From NCBI RefSeq assembly GCF_000949865.1, contig NZ_JWJH01000004.1, positions 124,001 to 188,000 on the forward strand: a stretch of 64,000 bases of DNA, given 5' to 3'. Positions within the stretch are counted from its first letter, which is position 1, and each line of letters starts with the position of its first letter. Shown piece after piece: positions 37,044 through 45,913 of this stretch. Under the pieces are notes generated by a model. It had not been told where the DNA came from and did no database searches. It was given only the letters and a program-made list of their open reading frames with translations. This stretch comes from Rhizobium nepotum 39/7. Lineage in GTDB: Bacteria > Pseudomonadota > Alphaproteobacteria > Rhizobiales > Rhizobiaceae. The position numbers were made by a program, and so were the translations under genes.

Positions 37044-38627
37044 TCATTTGTAGATGAACCCCACTGATCCCTGATAGGGAGCCGCCTGAACCTGATCTTT
37101 GCGGCCATAGACCTTGTTGACACGGTTCATGAAATACATGGCGGCATCGTTTTCCGGGTTGAAGTTGTCATCCGGCCGGGCGATCTGGTTGCGCGCAACG
37201 GGTCGCACCAGATAGGGCGTTGCAATGATGACGAGTTCCGTCTCGTTGCGGATGAAATCCTTGCTGCGGAAAAGCGTGCCGAAGATCGGTATCTTGGAAA
37301 TGCCGGGCAGACCCGACATCGCCTGACGGACGTTATCCTGAACCAGACCCGCGATCACGATCGAGCCGCCCGACGGAAGTTCGACGGTTGTCGATGTCTC
37401 GCGTTTGCGGATGGACATATAGGTCGAACCTGGAATGGTACGGCCCGCATTTCCGGTTACAGCGTTGCCTTCATATGTCGGCTCGGAAACATTGGTCTCA
37501 ATTTTAAGACTGATCCGCCCCGGCGAAAGCACCACGGGCTTGAAGTTCAGCGTGATGCCGTAGTCGACCGTGTTGGTGGTCCGAGTTATGGTCGGCTGAC
37601 CTGTTTCCTTGTCGATGGTGACTTCCTGTTCCGCTGGCAGGCGGAAGTCGCCCCCGACGTAGAACTTGGCCTGTTCGCCGGAGATGGCGGTGAGGCTTGG
37701 TTCGGCAAGAGTGCGCACGACACCCGCCTGCTCCATCGCGTTCAGATAGGAAGCAAAGTTGAGCGAGCCAGAACCAATCGCGCCGCTGGCTATTTGCGAG
37801 GCGCCACTAATTGCATTTCCAAGATTGGACGGATTTGCGAATTCGAAACCGTTATTGCTCGTCGAGCTACCGATCATGCCGCTAAAGCCGAGCTGTTTCA
37901 GCACTTGCCGGCTAACTTCGGCGACGGTGACTTTCAGCGTTACCTGATCTTCGCCTTCGATCGTCAGCATATTAACGATCTGCGATGTCTGACGCCGTTC
38001 CGCAAAAATTGCCGCATCGCCGCCATTGTCGCCGCCCGTCAGCGATATGTTACGGGTGGTGGCTTCGCCGCCCTTCAGAAAAGCGTCGGCGAGCTGTACG
38101 GCGCGTGCGGAATCCTGCGGTGTACGCACCGATCCCGTGAGAACGATATTGTCGGAAACGATTTCGATCTTGATGTCGGATTCGGGAATAAACCGGCGAA
38201 TATTGGCCTCAAGGCCGGCGATATCGCGCTCGACTTCGAGGTCGAGACTGACGATTTCCCGACCGCCTTCGCCGAAAATGAAAATATTGGTCTGCCCGAC
38301 CGTCTTCCCGAACAGGTAAATCCGTCTGGACGTGCGGGTCACGGCATCGGCAAGGCTTGGATCGGCGACAAGAATGTCATGGGCATCGTCCGGCAGGTCG
38401 ATGACCAACGCCTTGTTGAGGCCGAGCTTCAGGCGCTTGCGAATGCCTGTGCCGCTTTCGGTGATCCGCACGATGCTGGCGGTTTGTGCCTCCGCTTCGC
38501 TGATACGCAAAAATGCGGGCGAGTGCTGACCCGGAATGCCTGAAAAAGCCAGGCAAAATGCAAGGCCGCCCGCGATCGAGGAACGCAGGTGTTTTTTGGT
38601 GCGCTTTGCCATTGAAACCCCGGTCAT
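37044..38627 (-). CDS. cpaC: Type IVb pilus secretin CpaC/RcpA (CtpD)
   Basis: Outer-membrane secretin channel of 527 residues. The N-terminal signal peptide precedes a PilN-type domain (residues about 55-130, with NKALVIDLPDDAHDILVADPSLADAV) and a BON-like segment, then the secretin core with ELPSGGSIVIAGLVQDNVRQAMSGLPGISKIPIFGTLFRS. The start overlaps the cpaB stop (ATGA at 38624-38627) and its stop overlaps a possible cpaD start. A small plus-strand gene at 40795 encodes a protein resembling its N-terminal domain alone. Corresponds to CtpD. Confidence 0.94.
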   Translation of the reverse strand: MTGVSMAKRTKKHLRSSIAGGLAFCLAFSGIPGQHSPAFLRISEAEAQTASIVRITESGTGIRKRLKLGLNKALVIDLPDDAHDILVADPSLADAVTRTSRRIYLFGKTVGQTNIFIFGEGGREIVSLDLEVERDIAGLEANIRRFIPESDIKIEIVSDNIVLTGSVRTPQDSARAVQLADAFLKGGEATTRNISLTGGDNGGDAAIFAERRQTSQIVNMLTIEGEDQVTLKVTVAEVSRQVLKQLGFSGMIGSSTSNNGFEFANPSNLGNAISGASQIASGAIGSGSLNFASYLNAMEQAGVVRTLAEPSLTAISGEQAKFYVGGDFRLPAEQEVTIDKETGQPTITRTTNTVDYGITLNFKPVVLSPGRISLKIETNVSEPTYEGNAVTGNAGRTIPGSTYMSIRKRETSTTVELPSGGSIVIAGLVQDNVRQAMSGLPGISKIPIFGTLFRSKDFIRNETELVIIATPYLVRPVARNQIARPDDNFNPENDAAMYFMNRVNKVYGRKDQVQAAPYQGSVGFIYK

Positions 38628-39430
38628 TGCGATGCTCCCTGTCCGCCCTTGACGATCGAACCGGATTTGATCACCTGAATTTCCGGCTGCCCGGTGCCGC
38701 CGTTGAGAAGGTAACCGGCCGAAAGCGTGTCGTTTTCCTGCGCATCGGCAACCGAGCGCAAAGCGAGCGTGAGGCGATCCGCCATCTGTTGCGCCACGGT
38801 TATGATCTTGGCCTGCTCGGGTGTCAGTTCCAGCGTTGCGGTGGCACCTACGACTGCGGAGATGCCGTCCTCGCCTTCCTTGATCTGCTGATCGATCGCC
38901 AGAACGCGGACATTATTAAGAACATTCTCGGTCAGAAAGTTACCCGTATCGCCCTTGCGGACCATGATGACGTCAACCCGGTCATTTGGCAGTACGAAAC
39001 CGCCGGCACCCGTCGAGACGGAAATCTCGGTGGCGACGGCGCGTTTGCCGGCTGGCAAAAGCGAGGACATGATGCGGGTGCTGGAATCAACCACTTTTTC
39101 CGGCCGCACCGGCTCGCCCTCGAACAAAGGGAGCCGTACGACGGCGCCGGAAAGTTCGGTGATGGCGTTCGGGCTTTTTGTTTCCGTTATGAAACTGTCG
39201 ATGACATTGCCCCTTGGCCAGGGCGTCCAGCGCACGGAACTATCGTTGAGACGGCTGCCGACGGGCAGGTTGACCGAGGAAACGAGAACGTTGACCGTCG
39301 GTTCCTTCTCGATGATCGTTTCCGCTTTTTCGATGACCTGCTTCGCGCCGGAAATCTGCATGGCGACGATACCGGCAAGACCGGCGGCGACCAGGGCAAC
39401 GGAGAGGATGACGATACGCGACGGTTTCAT
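38624..39430 (-). CDS. cpaB: Flp pilus assembly protein CpaB/RcpC (CtpC)
   Basis: A 268-residue periplasmic protein anchored by an N-terminal helix (IVILSVALVAAGLAGIVAM). The SAF domain (VNVLVSSVNLPVGSRLNDSSVRW, about residues 46-70) and the RcpC region with GGFVLPNDRVDVIMVRKGD are the family features. It is thought to link the secretin to the inner assembly or to peptidoglycan. It overlaps cpaC by four bases and is separated from cpaA by 126 bases, where a secondary promoter could lie. Confidence 0.93.
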   Translation of the reverse strand: MKPSRIVILSVALVAAGLAGIVAMQISGAKQVIEKAETIIEKEPTVNVLVSSVNLPVGSRLNDSSVRWTPWPRGNVIDSFITETKSPNAITELSGAVVRLPLFEGEPVRPEKVVDSSTRIMSSLLPAGKRAVATEISVSTGAGGFVLPNDRVDVIMVRKGDTGNFLTENVLNNVRVLAIDQQIKEGEDGISAVVGATATLELTPEQAKIITVAQQMADRLTLALRSVADAQENDTLSAGYLLNGGTGQPEIQVIKSGSIVKGGQGASQ

Positions 39431-39556
39431 GCTCGATCCTTGAGGGAATCAGGTTGTTCTCCCCTCAGGATGGCGCGCGATTGGTATAATTATGGTTAAT
39501 ATTATGCTTGGATTTCTGGTTAACGGGCCTTTAACCTGTGAGGGGCGCATCTTTTT

Positions 39557-40069
39557 TCAGGAAAGACTTGCGATGGCGGCTTTTACCAGCGGTGTTTCGC
39601 CATAGGTCAAGAGCCCGGCGACGGCGATACCGATGCCATAGGGGATTTTTTTCGCCACCATCAGGGAATCCGGAATAGGAATACCGGCTGCCATGATTTG
39701 TTGCGAGCGCGAGCGCAAAAGCAGGATGCCGATCGTCAATACACCGCCGAGGAATGCCACTGCGAGTAGAAAATCCACCAGCGATATGTTGAAACCATAC
39801 CAGATTGTCGCGGCGGTTAGCAGTTTTGCATCTCCGCCGCCCATTGCATTAGCTGCGAAAAGTGCAAAACAGGCTAAAAATACCACAGCGGCGGCCGCCA
39901 TGCTCATTGCGAAAGTCTGCCAATCCATCCCCGTAAAGGGTGCTACCACTATGAAGGAAGACAGCAATATAAGCGGTATCCTGTTGGGTATGGTCATGCT
40001 GAATAGATCGTTCAGCGCAGCAAAAGCGAGGCACAACGGCAAAGTCAAAAAAATTGCTGCTACGACCAT
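39557..40069 (-). CDS. cpaA: Prepilin peptidase CpaA/TadV (CtpB)
   Basis: Inner-membrane aspartyl protease of 170 residues that cleaves the Flp prepilin leader. The two catalytic aspartates are visible: D21 in ALNDLFSMTIPNR and D80 in the GxGD-type motif MGGGDAKLL. About five membrane helices are predicted. The ATG at 40069 gives the usual TadV length; a TTG 13 codons upstream lacks a ribosome site. It follows the flp pilin gene on the same strand by about 120 bases. Confidence 0.92.
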   Translation of the reverse strand: MVVAAIFLTLPLCLAFAALNDLFSMTIPNRIPLILLSSFIVVAPFTGMDWQTFAMSMAAAAVVFLACFALFAANAMGGGDAKLLTAATIWYGFNISLVDFLLAVAFLGGVLTIGILLLRSRSQQIMAAGIPIPDSLMVAKKIPYGIGIAVAGLLTYGETPLVKAAIASLS

Positions 40070-40188
40070 TGGATCAATTCCACAAAGGGTTTTGTATGTA
40101 AGTGGCAACCAATGCAGGGAGGGTGCCCAAAAATACTAAGATGGCCGCACCTCTTTAGGAGCGGCCACCAAAGGAGATACTGCAGTTA

Positions 40189-40377
40189 TTAGCCGGCTGA
40201 TTTGGTCGTAGCTGCCGTCATTTTCGTAGCAATGTTTCCGAAAAGTAGTTTGATTTGGGAGCCGACGGTCGTAGCGCCGCCAACAATAGCAACAGAAATA
40301 AGCGCAGCAATCAGGCCGTATTCAATTGCCGTGGCGCCGGACTCATCTTTAAGGAAACGAGTGAAAATCTTGGTCAT
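40189..40377 (-). CDS. ctpA: Flp-type pilin (CtpA)
   Basis: The major pilin subunit, 62 residues. The short leader MTKIFTRFLKDESG is cut by CpaA before ATAIEYGLIAALISVA, where the glutamate and tyrosine at mature positions 5 and 6 define the class IVb Flp family. The hydrophobic helix spans about residues 18-40, and the C-terminus is lysine/threonine-rich. A strong ribosome site AGGAGA precedes the ATG. It is the first gene of the ctp cluster. A near-perfect inverted repeat sits in its leader at 40412-40436. Confidence 0.96.
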   Translation of the reverse strand: MTKIFTRFLKDESGATAIEYGLIAALISVAIVGGATTVGSQIKLLFGNIATKMTAATTKSAG

Positions 40378-40794
40378 GGGTCTCTCCTAATTCTTGTGTT
40401 GGTTCAGCACGCCGACAACTGTTTTCCGTTGTTCGGTTGCATTCAAATTACAGGCGAGCGATTTCCAAGCGCTTAAAGAAGAGGATTAATCCAAAGTAAA
40501 CGGCAGGATGAGTTTCTGTTGGTAAATAAAAACAAAAAGTATTGCCTTTATTTTTATAGTTGCTGATAAACAAATATATTCCGAGGTTGGCCATTTCCCG
40601 TTTCTGGTCAAGTGTTCTCTTAACGGGACGCAGATGTTCAATTTTGATGCGGGGCAGTGCGAACCGGGAAAATGCCGTGACATCGCGAATGGTTACCGCC
40701 AGCACTATGGATTTCCGTCATTTAACGCTTCATTCACTAAAACCGCGCATCCTATCGCGTAGTAAAGTGTAGATAGTGAGCAAGGGCCAAACGC
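40378..40794. promoter_or_regulatory. 417-bp divergent intergenic region upstream of the pilin gene
   Basis: This AT-rich gap separates the pilin gene from the plus-strand PilN-domain gene and must hold both promoters. CCGACAAC and GTTGTTCGG at 40412-40436 can pair in the pilin leader. The centre (about 40490-40600) is the most AT-rich part of the window. Short frames here lack ribosome sites and family features, so I do not call genes. No binding motif was recognised. Confidence 0.6.
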
Positions 40795-41205
40795 GTGTCA
40801 TCCGGAAAACTGACGAAAATCGTGGTCGGCTTGTCCGTCATTCTAGGGGCGGCGTCGCAACCCGTTTTTGCTCAGGAAGACATATTGCGCGTTTCTATGA
40901 ACCACGCCCGTGTCCTTCGCCTCGACCGCCCCGTGAGCAAGGTTATTGTCGGCAATTCGAAAGTCGCCGACGCCACGGTTGCCGATGCCACCACGATCGT
41001 ACTGACCGGCCGCAGTTTCGGCACGACAAATCTTGTTCTTCTCGATGCCGAGGGCAATCCGATCGTGGACGAACGCATTCTCGTTTCCATCGACGAGGGC
41101 AACACGGTCCGCGTTTTCCGCCAGACGGAACGAACCGTGCTTTCCTGTACGCCGAACTGCGAACAGCATTCGCAAAACAGCGGCGACAAAGACACCCAGC
41201 CGTAA
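40795..41205 (+). CDS. Small periplasmic protein with PilN-type secretin N-domain
   Basis: A 136-residue secreted protein starting at GTG, with a signal peptide ending PVFAQ (about residue 27). The mature part matches the pilus formation protein N-terminal domain: ARVLRLDRPVSKVIVGNSKVADATVADATTIVLTGRSFGTTNLVLLDAEG. This is the domain found at the start of the CpaC secretin in the same locus (NKALVIDLPDDAHDILVADPSLADAV). Two cysteines near the C-terminus (CTPNC) could form a disulphide. It is divergent from the pilin gene, so it is likely part of the Ctp system as an accessory periplasmic protein. Confidence 0.85.
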   Translation: MSSGKLTKIVVGLSVILGAASQPVFAQEDILRVSMNHARVLRLDRPVSKVIVGNSKVADATVADATTIVLTGRSFGTTNLVLLDAEGNPIVDERILVSIDEGNTVRVFRQTERTVLSCTPNCEQHSQNSGDKDTQP

Positions 41206-41342
41206 CTAGGCCAATCAAATCTGAGCAATAGATTGCAATTCCGCATGCGAGAGCAGCGGGCTTTTGTCCAAGGCGACAAAGGCCTCGCAATCGTCATGGG
41301 CGGCTGTTTTGCATGGAAAGATTTGGGCTGATCATCAGCAGA

Positions 41343-41405
41343 ACGAAAAACCGCAACATGTTCCCCTGCGTTCTGCAGGAGGACTGAATGTTGCTGTTTT
41401 TTCGT
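41343..41405. terminator. Long bidirectional hairpin, probable terminator of tRNA-Leu
   Basis: ACGAAAAA...CAACAT pairs with ATGTTG...TTTTTTCGT across 63 bases, with an inner CCTGC/GCAGG stem. T-runs end both strands. It lies downstream of the minus-strand tRNA and of the plus-strand PilN-domain gene, so it can serve both. Confidence 0.7.
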
Positions 41406-41440
41406 CTAAGTATTTGATCTGGCTAGGATCAAAAAAGGAA

Positions 41441-41527
41441 TGGTGCCCAGAAGAGGACTCGAACCTCCACACCCTTGCGAGTACCAGCACCTGAAGCTGG
41501 CGCGTCTACCAATTCCGCCATCTGGGC
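41441..41527 (-). tRNA. tRNA-Leu (anticodon CAG)
   Basis: The minus strand gives an 87-nt tRNA with encoded CCA. Acceptor arms GCCCAGA/TCTGGGC pair perfectly. The D-arm contains GGCGGAATTGGTAGACGC, the anticodon stem CCAGC/GCTGG encloses TTCAGGT (anticodon CAG), and a long variable arm precedes GTTCGAGTC of the T-loop. The long variable arm and discriminator A fit leucine. Confidence 0.95.
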
Positions 41528-41646
41528 GACGGAGAGCGATGTACGAGGGCAGCCGCCCGGTGTCAACAGACTTTTTGAAGTTTTATGACGATCATTGATT
41601 TTAAAGGGAAAAAACTTGTTTGACGCTGTTGAAACATTTCGCTGCG

Positions 41647-41952
41647 TCAATTGTCGAGTCCTTCATGCTTCGTCCTGTCCACATGACCGAGGTCGCGTTC
41701 CGGGTCGATGACATCGCGGATTCTCTGTTTGAGTTCTTTAGGACCGGGAAAACCGCCATCGCGTTTGCGCTCCCATATGGTTTCGCCATCGACAGTGATC
41801 TCGAACAGACCGCCCGTTGAGGGAACAAGGGTAACTTCGCCGATGTCCGAGGCGAAGGTTTGCAAAATCTCCTGCGCCATCCATCCCGCACGAAGCAGCC
41901 AGTTGCATTGTGTGCAGTAGCGGATGGTGATGCGGGGCTTGGTCTCGGTCAT
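41647..41952 (-). CDS. SelT/SelW/SelH (Rdx) family protein
   Basis: A 101-residue thioredoxin-like protein. The redox motif CTQC lies in RYCTQCNWLLRAGWMAQEILQTF at residues about 12-34, where selenoprotein W has CxxU; here both are cysteines. TLVPSTGGLFEITVDGETIWERKRDGGFPGPKELKQRIRD is the rest of the Rdx fold. The ATG at 41952 is favoured because GGAG lies eight bases upstream; an ATG at 41958 would be only two bases from that site. A redox or repair role is assumed for the family but not established. Confidence 0.88.
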   Translation of the reverse strand: MTETKPRITIRYCTQCNWLLRAGWMAQEILQTFASDIGEVTLVPSTGGLFEITVDGETIWERKRDGGFPGPKELKQRIRDVIDPERDLGHVDRTKHEGLDN

Positions 41953-42097
41953 AGTCATGTCTCCTTCAACGCCCAGCGACAATAATGCTCACGATAATGT
42001 CAACTACAACACTCATGTTTTTACCCGGTGCATGCTTGTTCTTATCATGGAGCTTTGCGAACAGATAAGCCATCGAAGGCTGAAACGTGGAGATCCT

Positions 42098-42547
42098 ATG
42101 GCCCAGTTCGACAATAATCGTCAGCGTCTTTTCGTTCCGGCGGCCGCACCGCTTTATAATGCGACGCATGATCTGGTGGAGACCGTTCTGCGCGTCGTGG
42201 CCGGGCTTCTTCTCGTCACCCATGGTTTCGGCAAAATCCTCAATCCTTTCGGGGCTGCCGGCATGGTGGAGAGCCTCGGCTTTTATCCCGGTGTATTCTG
42301 GTCGCCCCTTCTGGCCGCCACCGAGTTTTTCGGAGGAATTCTCGTGGCCATCGGCCTGTTCACGCGGCCGGCGTCGTTTGCCGCGATGATCGTCCTTTTG
42401 GTAACGGTCTATTTCCACGGCATCGTAAAGGCGGAAGGCCTGGGCGGCGTGGAAAAATCAGTTCTCTGGGCTGCCATTTTCCTGTTCTTCGCCGTTCGCG
42501 GAGGCAACCGGCATTCGCTCGACGCCAAGCTGGCGCGGGAATTCTAA
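42098..42547 (+). CDS. DoxX family membrane protein
   Basis: A 149-residue protein with four predicted helices, starting after GTGGAGATCCT. THDLVETVLRVVAGLLLVTHGFGKI is the N-terminal DoxX block and GLFTRPASFAAMIVLLVTVYFHGI belongs to the third helix region. DoxX proteins occur in redox and thiol stress complexes in other bacteria, but no partner gene is adjacent except the divergent Rdx protein, 146 bases away. The exact role is unknown. Confidence 0.85.
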   Translation: MAQFDNNRQRLFVPAAAPLYNATHDLVETVLRVVAGLLLVTHGFGKILNPFGAAGMVESLGFYPGVFWSPLLAATEFFGGILVAIGLFTRPASFAAMIVLLVTVYFHGIVKAEGLGGVEKSVLWAAIFLFFAVRGGNRHSLDAKLAREF

Positions 42548-42684
42548 GGCGCATCAGGCCGGCCTGTCCCGCTTTTTGTCCTGCTGACGATGTTGCGCCT
42601 CTTGAAAATCCGTTTTTCTCGTGGTGAAGCTGAATCGATCGGCGATCTCAGTCGATCGAATCCCCGTCGTCAGCAAGAGGCCCC

Positions 42685-43383
42685 ATGCGCGTTGCAATTA
42701 TCGAAAACATGGCGGGCACCCCGCATGGACAGCTGGGCGTCGCTCTGGAGGAGGCCAAGGCGCAAGTAGATGTCATCCGCGCCTATGCGGGAGAGCCTCT
42801 TCCCGCCGATGCAGGTGGTCATGATGCGCTTATCGTTCTCGGCGGTGAGCAGAACGCCCTTGACGATGTGCTTTATCCCTATCTTCCGGACCTTGCGCTT
42901 TTGATGAAAGCCTTTGGCGATGCGGGCAAGGCCGTGATGGGCGTCTGCCTCGGCAGCCAGTTGCTGGCGCGCGCCTATGGCGGAGAAAATATTCTGGCCG
43001 GCCCGCCCGAATTCGGTTGGGAAGACGTATCCCTGACGGAGGAGGGCGTGTCAGATCCTCTATTGTCAGGGCTGGAGAAAGTGTTCCCCATTTTTCAGTG
43101 GCATTGCGACACATTCACGCTTCCGCCCGAGGCGGCGCGGCTCGCGACCAATGGCGCGACGCGAAATCAGGCTTTTCGTGTCGGCCGGGCGGCCTATGGC
43201 ACGCAATTTCATTTCGAGGCGTCCGCGGCCGTCGTCGATGGCTGGTGTGAGACATTCCCGGCTTCCGTCGAAAAAATGGCGCCCGGCTGGATAGACAATT
43301 ACGGTGAGCACCGTGGCCGGCGTGCGGATATGGCCGATGCGGCCGGTCTGGAAATTGCCCGCGCATGGGTTCGGCTTGTCTGA
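42685..43383 (+). CDS. Class I glutamine amidotransferase-like protein
   Basis: A 232-residue stand-alone GATase of the GuaA N-domain type. The nucleophilic cysteine is in GVCLGSQLLARAYGG (about C92), and the histidine and glutamate are in TQFHFEAS (about H173, E175). Proteins of this size hydrolyse glutamine or gamma-glutamyl compounds, or act on unknown partners. A link to gamma-glutamylputrescine hydrolysis (PuuD) is conceivable given the puuA/puuB-like pair in the window, but it is about 30 kb away and PuuD belongs to a different subfamily, so I leave the substrate open. Confidence 0.85.
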   Translation: MRVAIIENMAGTPHGQLGVALEEAKAQVDVIRAYAGEPLPADAGGHDALIVLGGEQNALDDVLYPYLPDLALLMKAFGDAGKAVMGVCLGSQLLARAYGGENILAGPPEFGWEDVSLTEEGVSDPLLSGLEKVFPIFQWHCDTFTLPPEAARLATNGATRNQAFRVGRAAYGTQFHFEASAAVVDGWCETFPASVEKMAPGWIDNYGEHRGRRADMADAAGLEIARAWVRLV

Positions 43384-43477
43384 TCTGGCAATTTGTCTGA
43401 TCCGGCAATTATCGGTTGCGAATATCGCCGGGGCCGCTCAGAATTGGGACCGGTTCACCTCAGGAGGCGCAAGGATC

Positions 43478-43666
43478 ATGTACAAATTCGAGATCTATCA
43501 GGACAGGGCAGGTGAATATCGCTTCCGTTTCAAGGCATCCAACGGAGAAACGATGTTTTCGTCCGAAGGCTACGAGACGAAGGCATCGGCCATTCACGCC
43601 ATCGAATCGATCAAGAGAAATTCCCCCGGCGCCGATACCGCCGATCTGACCACAATGACCGCCTGA
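43478..43666 (+). CDS. DUF1508/YegP-like small protein
   Basis: A 62-residue protein made of one YegP-type repeat: YKFEIYQDRAGEYRFRFKASNGETMFSSEGYETKASAIHAIESIKRN. YegP of E. coli carries two such units. The fold is a small beta-sheet-helix unit whose function is not known. The ribosome site AAGGAT lies directly upstream. It follows the amidotransferase gene by 94 bases. Confidence 0.88.
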   Translation: MYKFEIYQDRAGEYRFRFKASNGETMFSSEGYETKASAIHAIESIKRNSPGADTADLTTMTA

Positions 43667-43843
43667 ATCTTCCCGTTTTGCAAAACCTCGAAGCATTTCG
43701 CCTGTCAGAATTGACGGGCGCATAGGCGGGTGCCGGCGTAAAGATAAGATTCAGTCTTTTTTGATAATCTTCCGTTAGCAATTGTATTTCGAGGTCCCCG
43801 GGCGGCGTCAGAGTGCCCCCGATTGTTTTGCGTACGGGTTTTC

Positions 43844-44941
43844 ATGCGTTCATCGGCTGTGCCAGCACTTCTCTTCGGTTGCCTTCTGCTTGGTGGCTGC
43901 ACGTCCAGTTCCGGGCCGGAAAGCCTGATGGCTGGGCTGCCTTCGAAGGAAACGACGAGTTCGGTCACGCCATCCGCGCCGGTGCCGCAGGCAAGCGTGG
44001 GCAGCCAACCCATCTCCGCCCAGCCGCGACAGCAAGTTCTGGCGTGGGGTGGGCCGGTACCCGAAGAACCCAAAGCCTTTTCCGCCATCACCCCACGGGC
44101 GTCCGTGCCGCAGAACGCCCCTGAAATCCGCTTGCCGGTCCCGTCGCAGGCCGGAATGGTGCCGCCTGTGGAGCGCCCGATGGAACGTCCGGTGCAATTG
44201 GCGATGGCCGTCGCCCCGGCGGCGAGCGCCGGCGCCCAGATCCGCTCGCGCATTTTCCGTTCCAGCTTCAGCGATGCCAAGCCGATCAATTTCGGCAGGG
44301 TTCAGCCGCGCCATTTTCAGGTCCACGGGGTGGATGTGTCGCGCTGGCAGGCAAATATAAACTGGCCGCAGCTGCGCACGCGCGGCGCCAACTTCGCGTT
44401 CATCAAGGCGACGGATGGCGGCGATCATCTTGATCCAATGTTCCGCACCAACTGGCAGCGGGCAAAGGAGGCGGGTATCCGTCGCGGCGCTTATCACTTC
44501 TTTTATTGGTGCCGATCGGCCAGCGAGCAGGCGGACTGGTTCATTCGCAACGTGCCGCGTGATCCGGATGCGCTGCCGCCGGTGATCGACGTGGAATATA
44601 ACGGCGAATCGAGCTGCAAGATGCGCCATTCCCGCGAGCGCATCCTGGAAAAGATGCGCGTGTTCATGGACAAGCTCGAGCGCCACTATGGACAGCGCCC
44701 GATCATCTACACGGCGCCCGATTTTTATAAGGACAATCTTACCGGCGAGTTCCAGGACTATCCCTTCTGGCTGCGGGCCGTCGCCCAGCATCCGTCCGTG
44801 GTCTATCCCGGTCGCAAGTGGCTGTTCTGGCAATATTCCGGCTCGGGCCTGTCGCATGGCGTCGATGGCCGCATCGATCTCAATGTCTTTAACGGCAACG
44901 AGGAAGCATGGCATCGCTGGGTGGGCCGCCGCTCCAGTTGA
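43844..44941 (+). CDS. Glycoside hydrolase family 25 lysozyme-like lipoprotein
   Basis: A 365-residue lipoprotein with lipobox LLLGGC at about residue 18. Residues 20-140 are a low-complexity linker rich in proline, serine and alanine. The GH25 muramidase domain begins at HGVDVSRWQANINWPQL (about 159), then FAFIKATDGGDHLDPMF, GAYHFFYW and LPPVIDVEYNG, where the acidic pair DxE is the catalytic centre. It ends GRIDLNVFNG. Expected to cut the beta-1,4 bond between MurNAc and GlcNAc in the periplasm. The ATG at 43844 starts the lipoprotein signal directly. Confidence 0.9.
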   Translation: MRSSAVPALLFGCLLLGGCTSSSGPESLMAGLPSKETTSSVTPSAPVPQASVGSQPISAQPRQQVLAWGGPVPEEPKAFSAITPRASVPQNAPEIRLPVPSQAGMVPPVERPMERPVQLAMAVAPAASAGAQIRSRIFRSSFSDAKPINFGRVQPRHFQVHGVDVSRWQANINWPQLRTRGANFAFIKATDGGDHLDPMFRTNWQRAKEAGIRRGAYHFFYWCRSASEQADWFIRNVPRDPDALPPVIDVEYNGESSCKMRHSRERILEKMRVFMDKLERHYGQRPIIYTAPDFYKDNLTGEFQDYPFWLRAVAQHPSVVYPGRKWLFWQYSGSGLSHGVDGRIDLNVFNGNEEAWHRWVGRRSS

Positions 44942-44954
44942 CGACGGCGGGGCA

Positions 44955-45830
44955 TCAGCGCGCGAATTTTCGCGCACCCGCAACGCAGAGCACCACGACA
45001 AGGGTAATGCCGATCATCGCCGGACTGACCTCCTCGTGAAGCAGGGTCGCTGCAAGCACCAGCCCGAAGAACGGCTGTAGCAATTGCAATTGGCCCACCG
45101 CGGCGATGCCGCCAAGCGCCAGCCCGCGATACCAGAAGATGAAACCGATCAGCATGCTGAACAGGGAAACATAGGCAAGGCCACCCCAGGCCTGCGGATT
45201 GATGTCGGCAAGCGTTTCCGGCCCTGTGAAAAAGGCAAGCGGCAACATCACCGGCAGGGACAGAACCAGCGCCCATGAGATGACCTGCCAGCCACCCAGT
45301 TTGCGGGAAAGGGCCGCACCTTCCGCATAGCCAAGCCCGCAGACGATAATCGCACCTAGCATCAGCAGATCGCCGGTAAGCGAGGCTCCGAGCCCGGAGG
45401 CCAGCGAATTCGACAATGAAAAGCCGGCTACCAGAATGCTGCCCAGGCAGGAAAAGAACCAGAAGGCAGGGCGCGGGCGCTCTCCGCCGCGCACCACGGC
45501 AAAAACCGCGGTTGCAAGCGGCAACAGCCCGACAAAGACGATGGAATGCGCCGATGTGATGTGCCGCAGCGCCAGCGCGGTCAACAGCGGGAAGCCCACG
45601 ACCACGCCGAAGGAGACGATGAAAAGAGATGTCAGATCATCGCGCGCCGGGCGTTTCTGCCTGAACAGTAAAAGCAAAGCGAGCGCCAGAACGCCGGCAA
45701 TGCTGGCGCGGGCGAGGGTCAGGAATATCGGGTCGAACCCCGTCACCGCAACGCGTGTGGCGGGCAGCGAACCGCTGAATATCACCACCCCGGCCAGACC
45801 GCTCAGCCAGCCGCTTGTCGTCTTGTCCAT
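44955..45830 (-). CDS. EamA/DMT family transporter
   Basis: A 291-residue inner-membrane protein with ten helices in two EamA repeats, for instance WLSGLAGVVIFSGSLPATRVAVTGFDPIFLTLAR at the start and PFFGLVLAATLLHEEVSPAMIGITLVVVLCVAGARKF at the end. It is divergent from a MocR-type regulator across 83 bases, so it is the probable target. Substrate unknown; small metabolites or amino acids are typical. Confidence 0.86.
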   Translation of the reverse strand: MDKTTSGWLSGLAGVVIFSGSLPATRVAVTGFDPIFLTLARASIAGVLALALLLLFRQKRPARDDLTSLFIVSFGVVVGFPLLTALALRHITSAHSIVFVGLLPLATAVFAVVRGGERPRPAFWFFSCLGSILVAGFSLSNSLASGLGASLTGDLLMLGAIIVCGLGYAEGAALSRKLGGWQVISWALVLSLPVMLPLAFFTGPETLADINPQAWGGLAYVSLFSMLIGFIFWYRGLALGGIAAVGQLQLLQPFFGLVLAATLLHEEVSPAMIGITLVVVLCVAGARKFAR

Positions 45831-45913
45831 GATCGTCTCCTGCGTCTCGCCTTTCTTGATCCGGAATGGCTGGTGAAAACAGCGACAGTCCTGTACAATT
45901 TCAAGAAACTGTT

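Noticed and set aside
40560-40772. A 70-codon frame in the pilin intergenic region
   Set aside because: No ribosome site, no recognisable domain and unusual codon composition; treated as promoter region.
42685-43383. Glutamine amidotransferase as PuuD of the polyamine route
   Set aside because: It is 30 kb from the puuA/puuB-like pair and resembles the GuaA-type GATase group more than PuuD, so no pathway claim is made.
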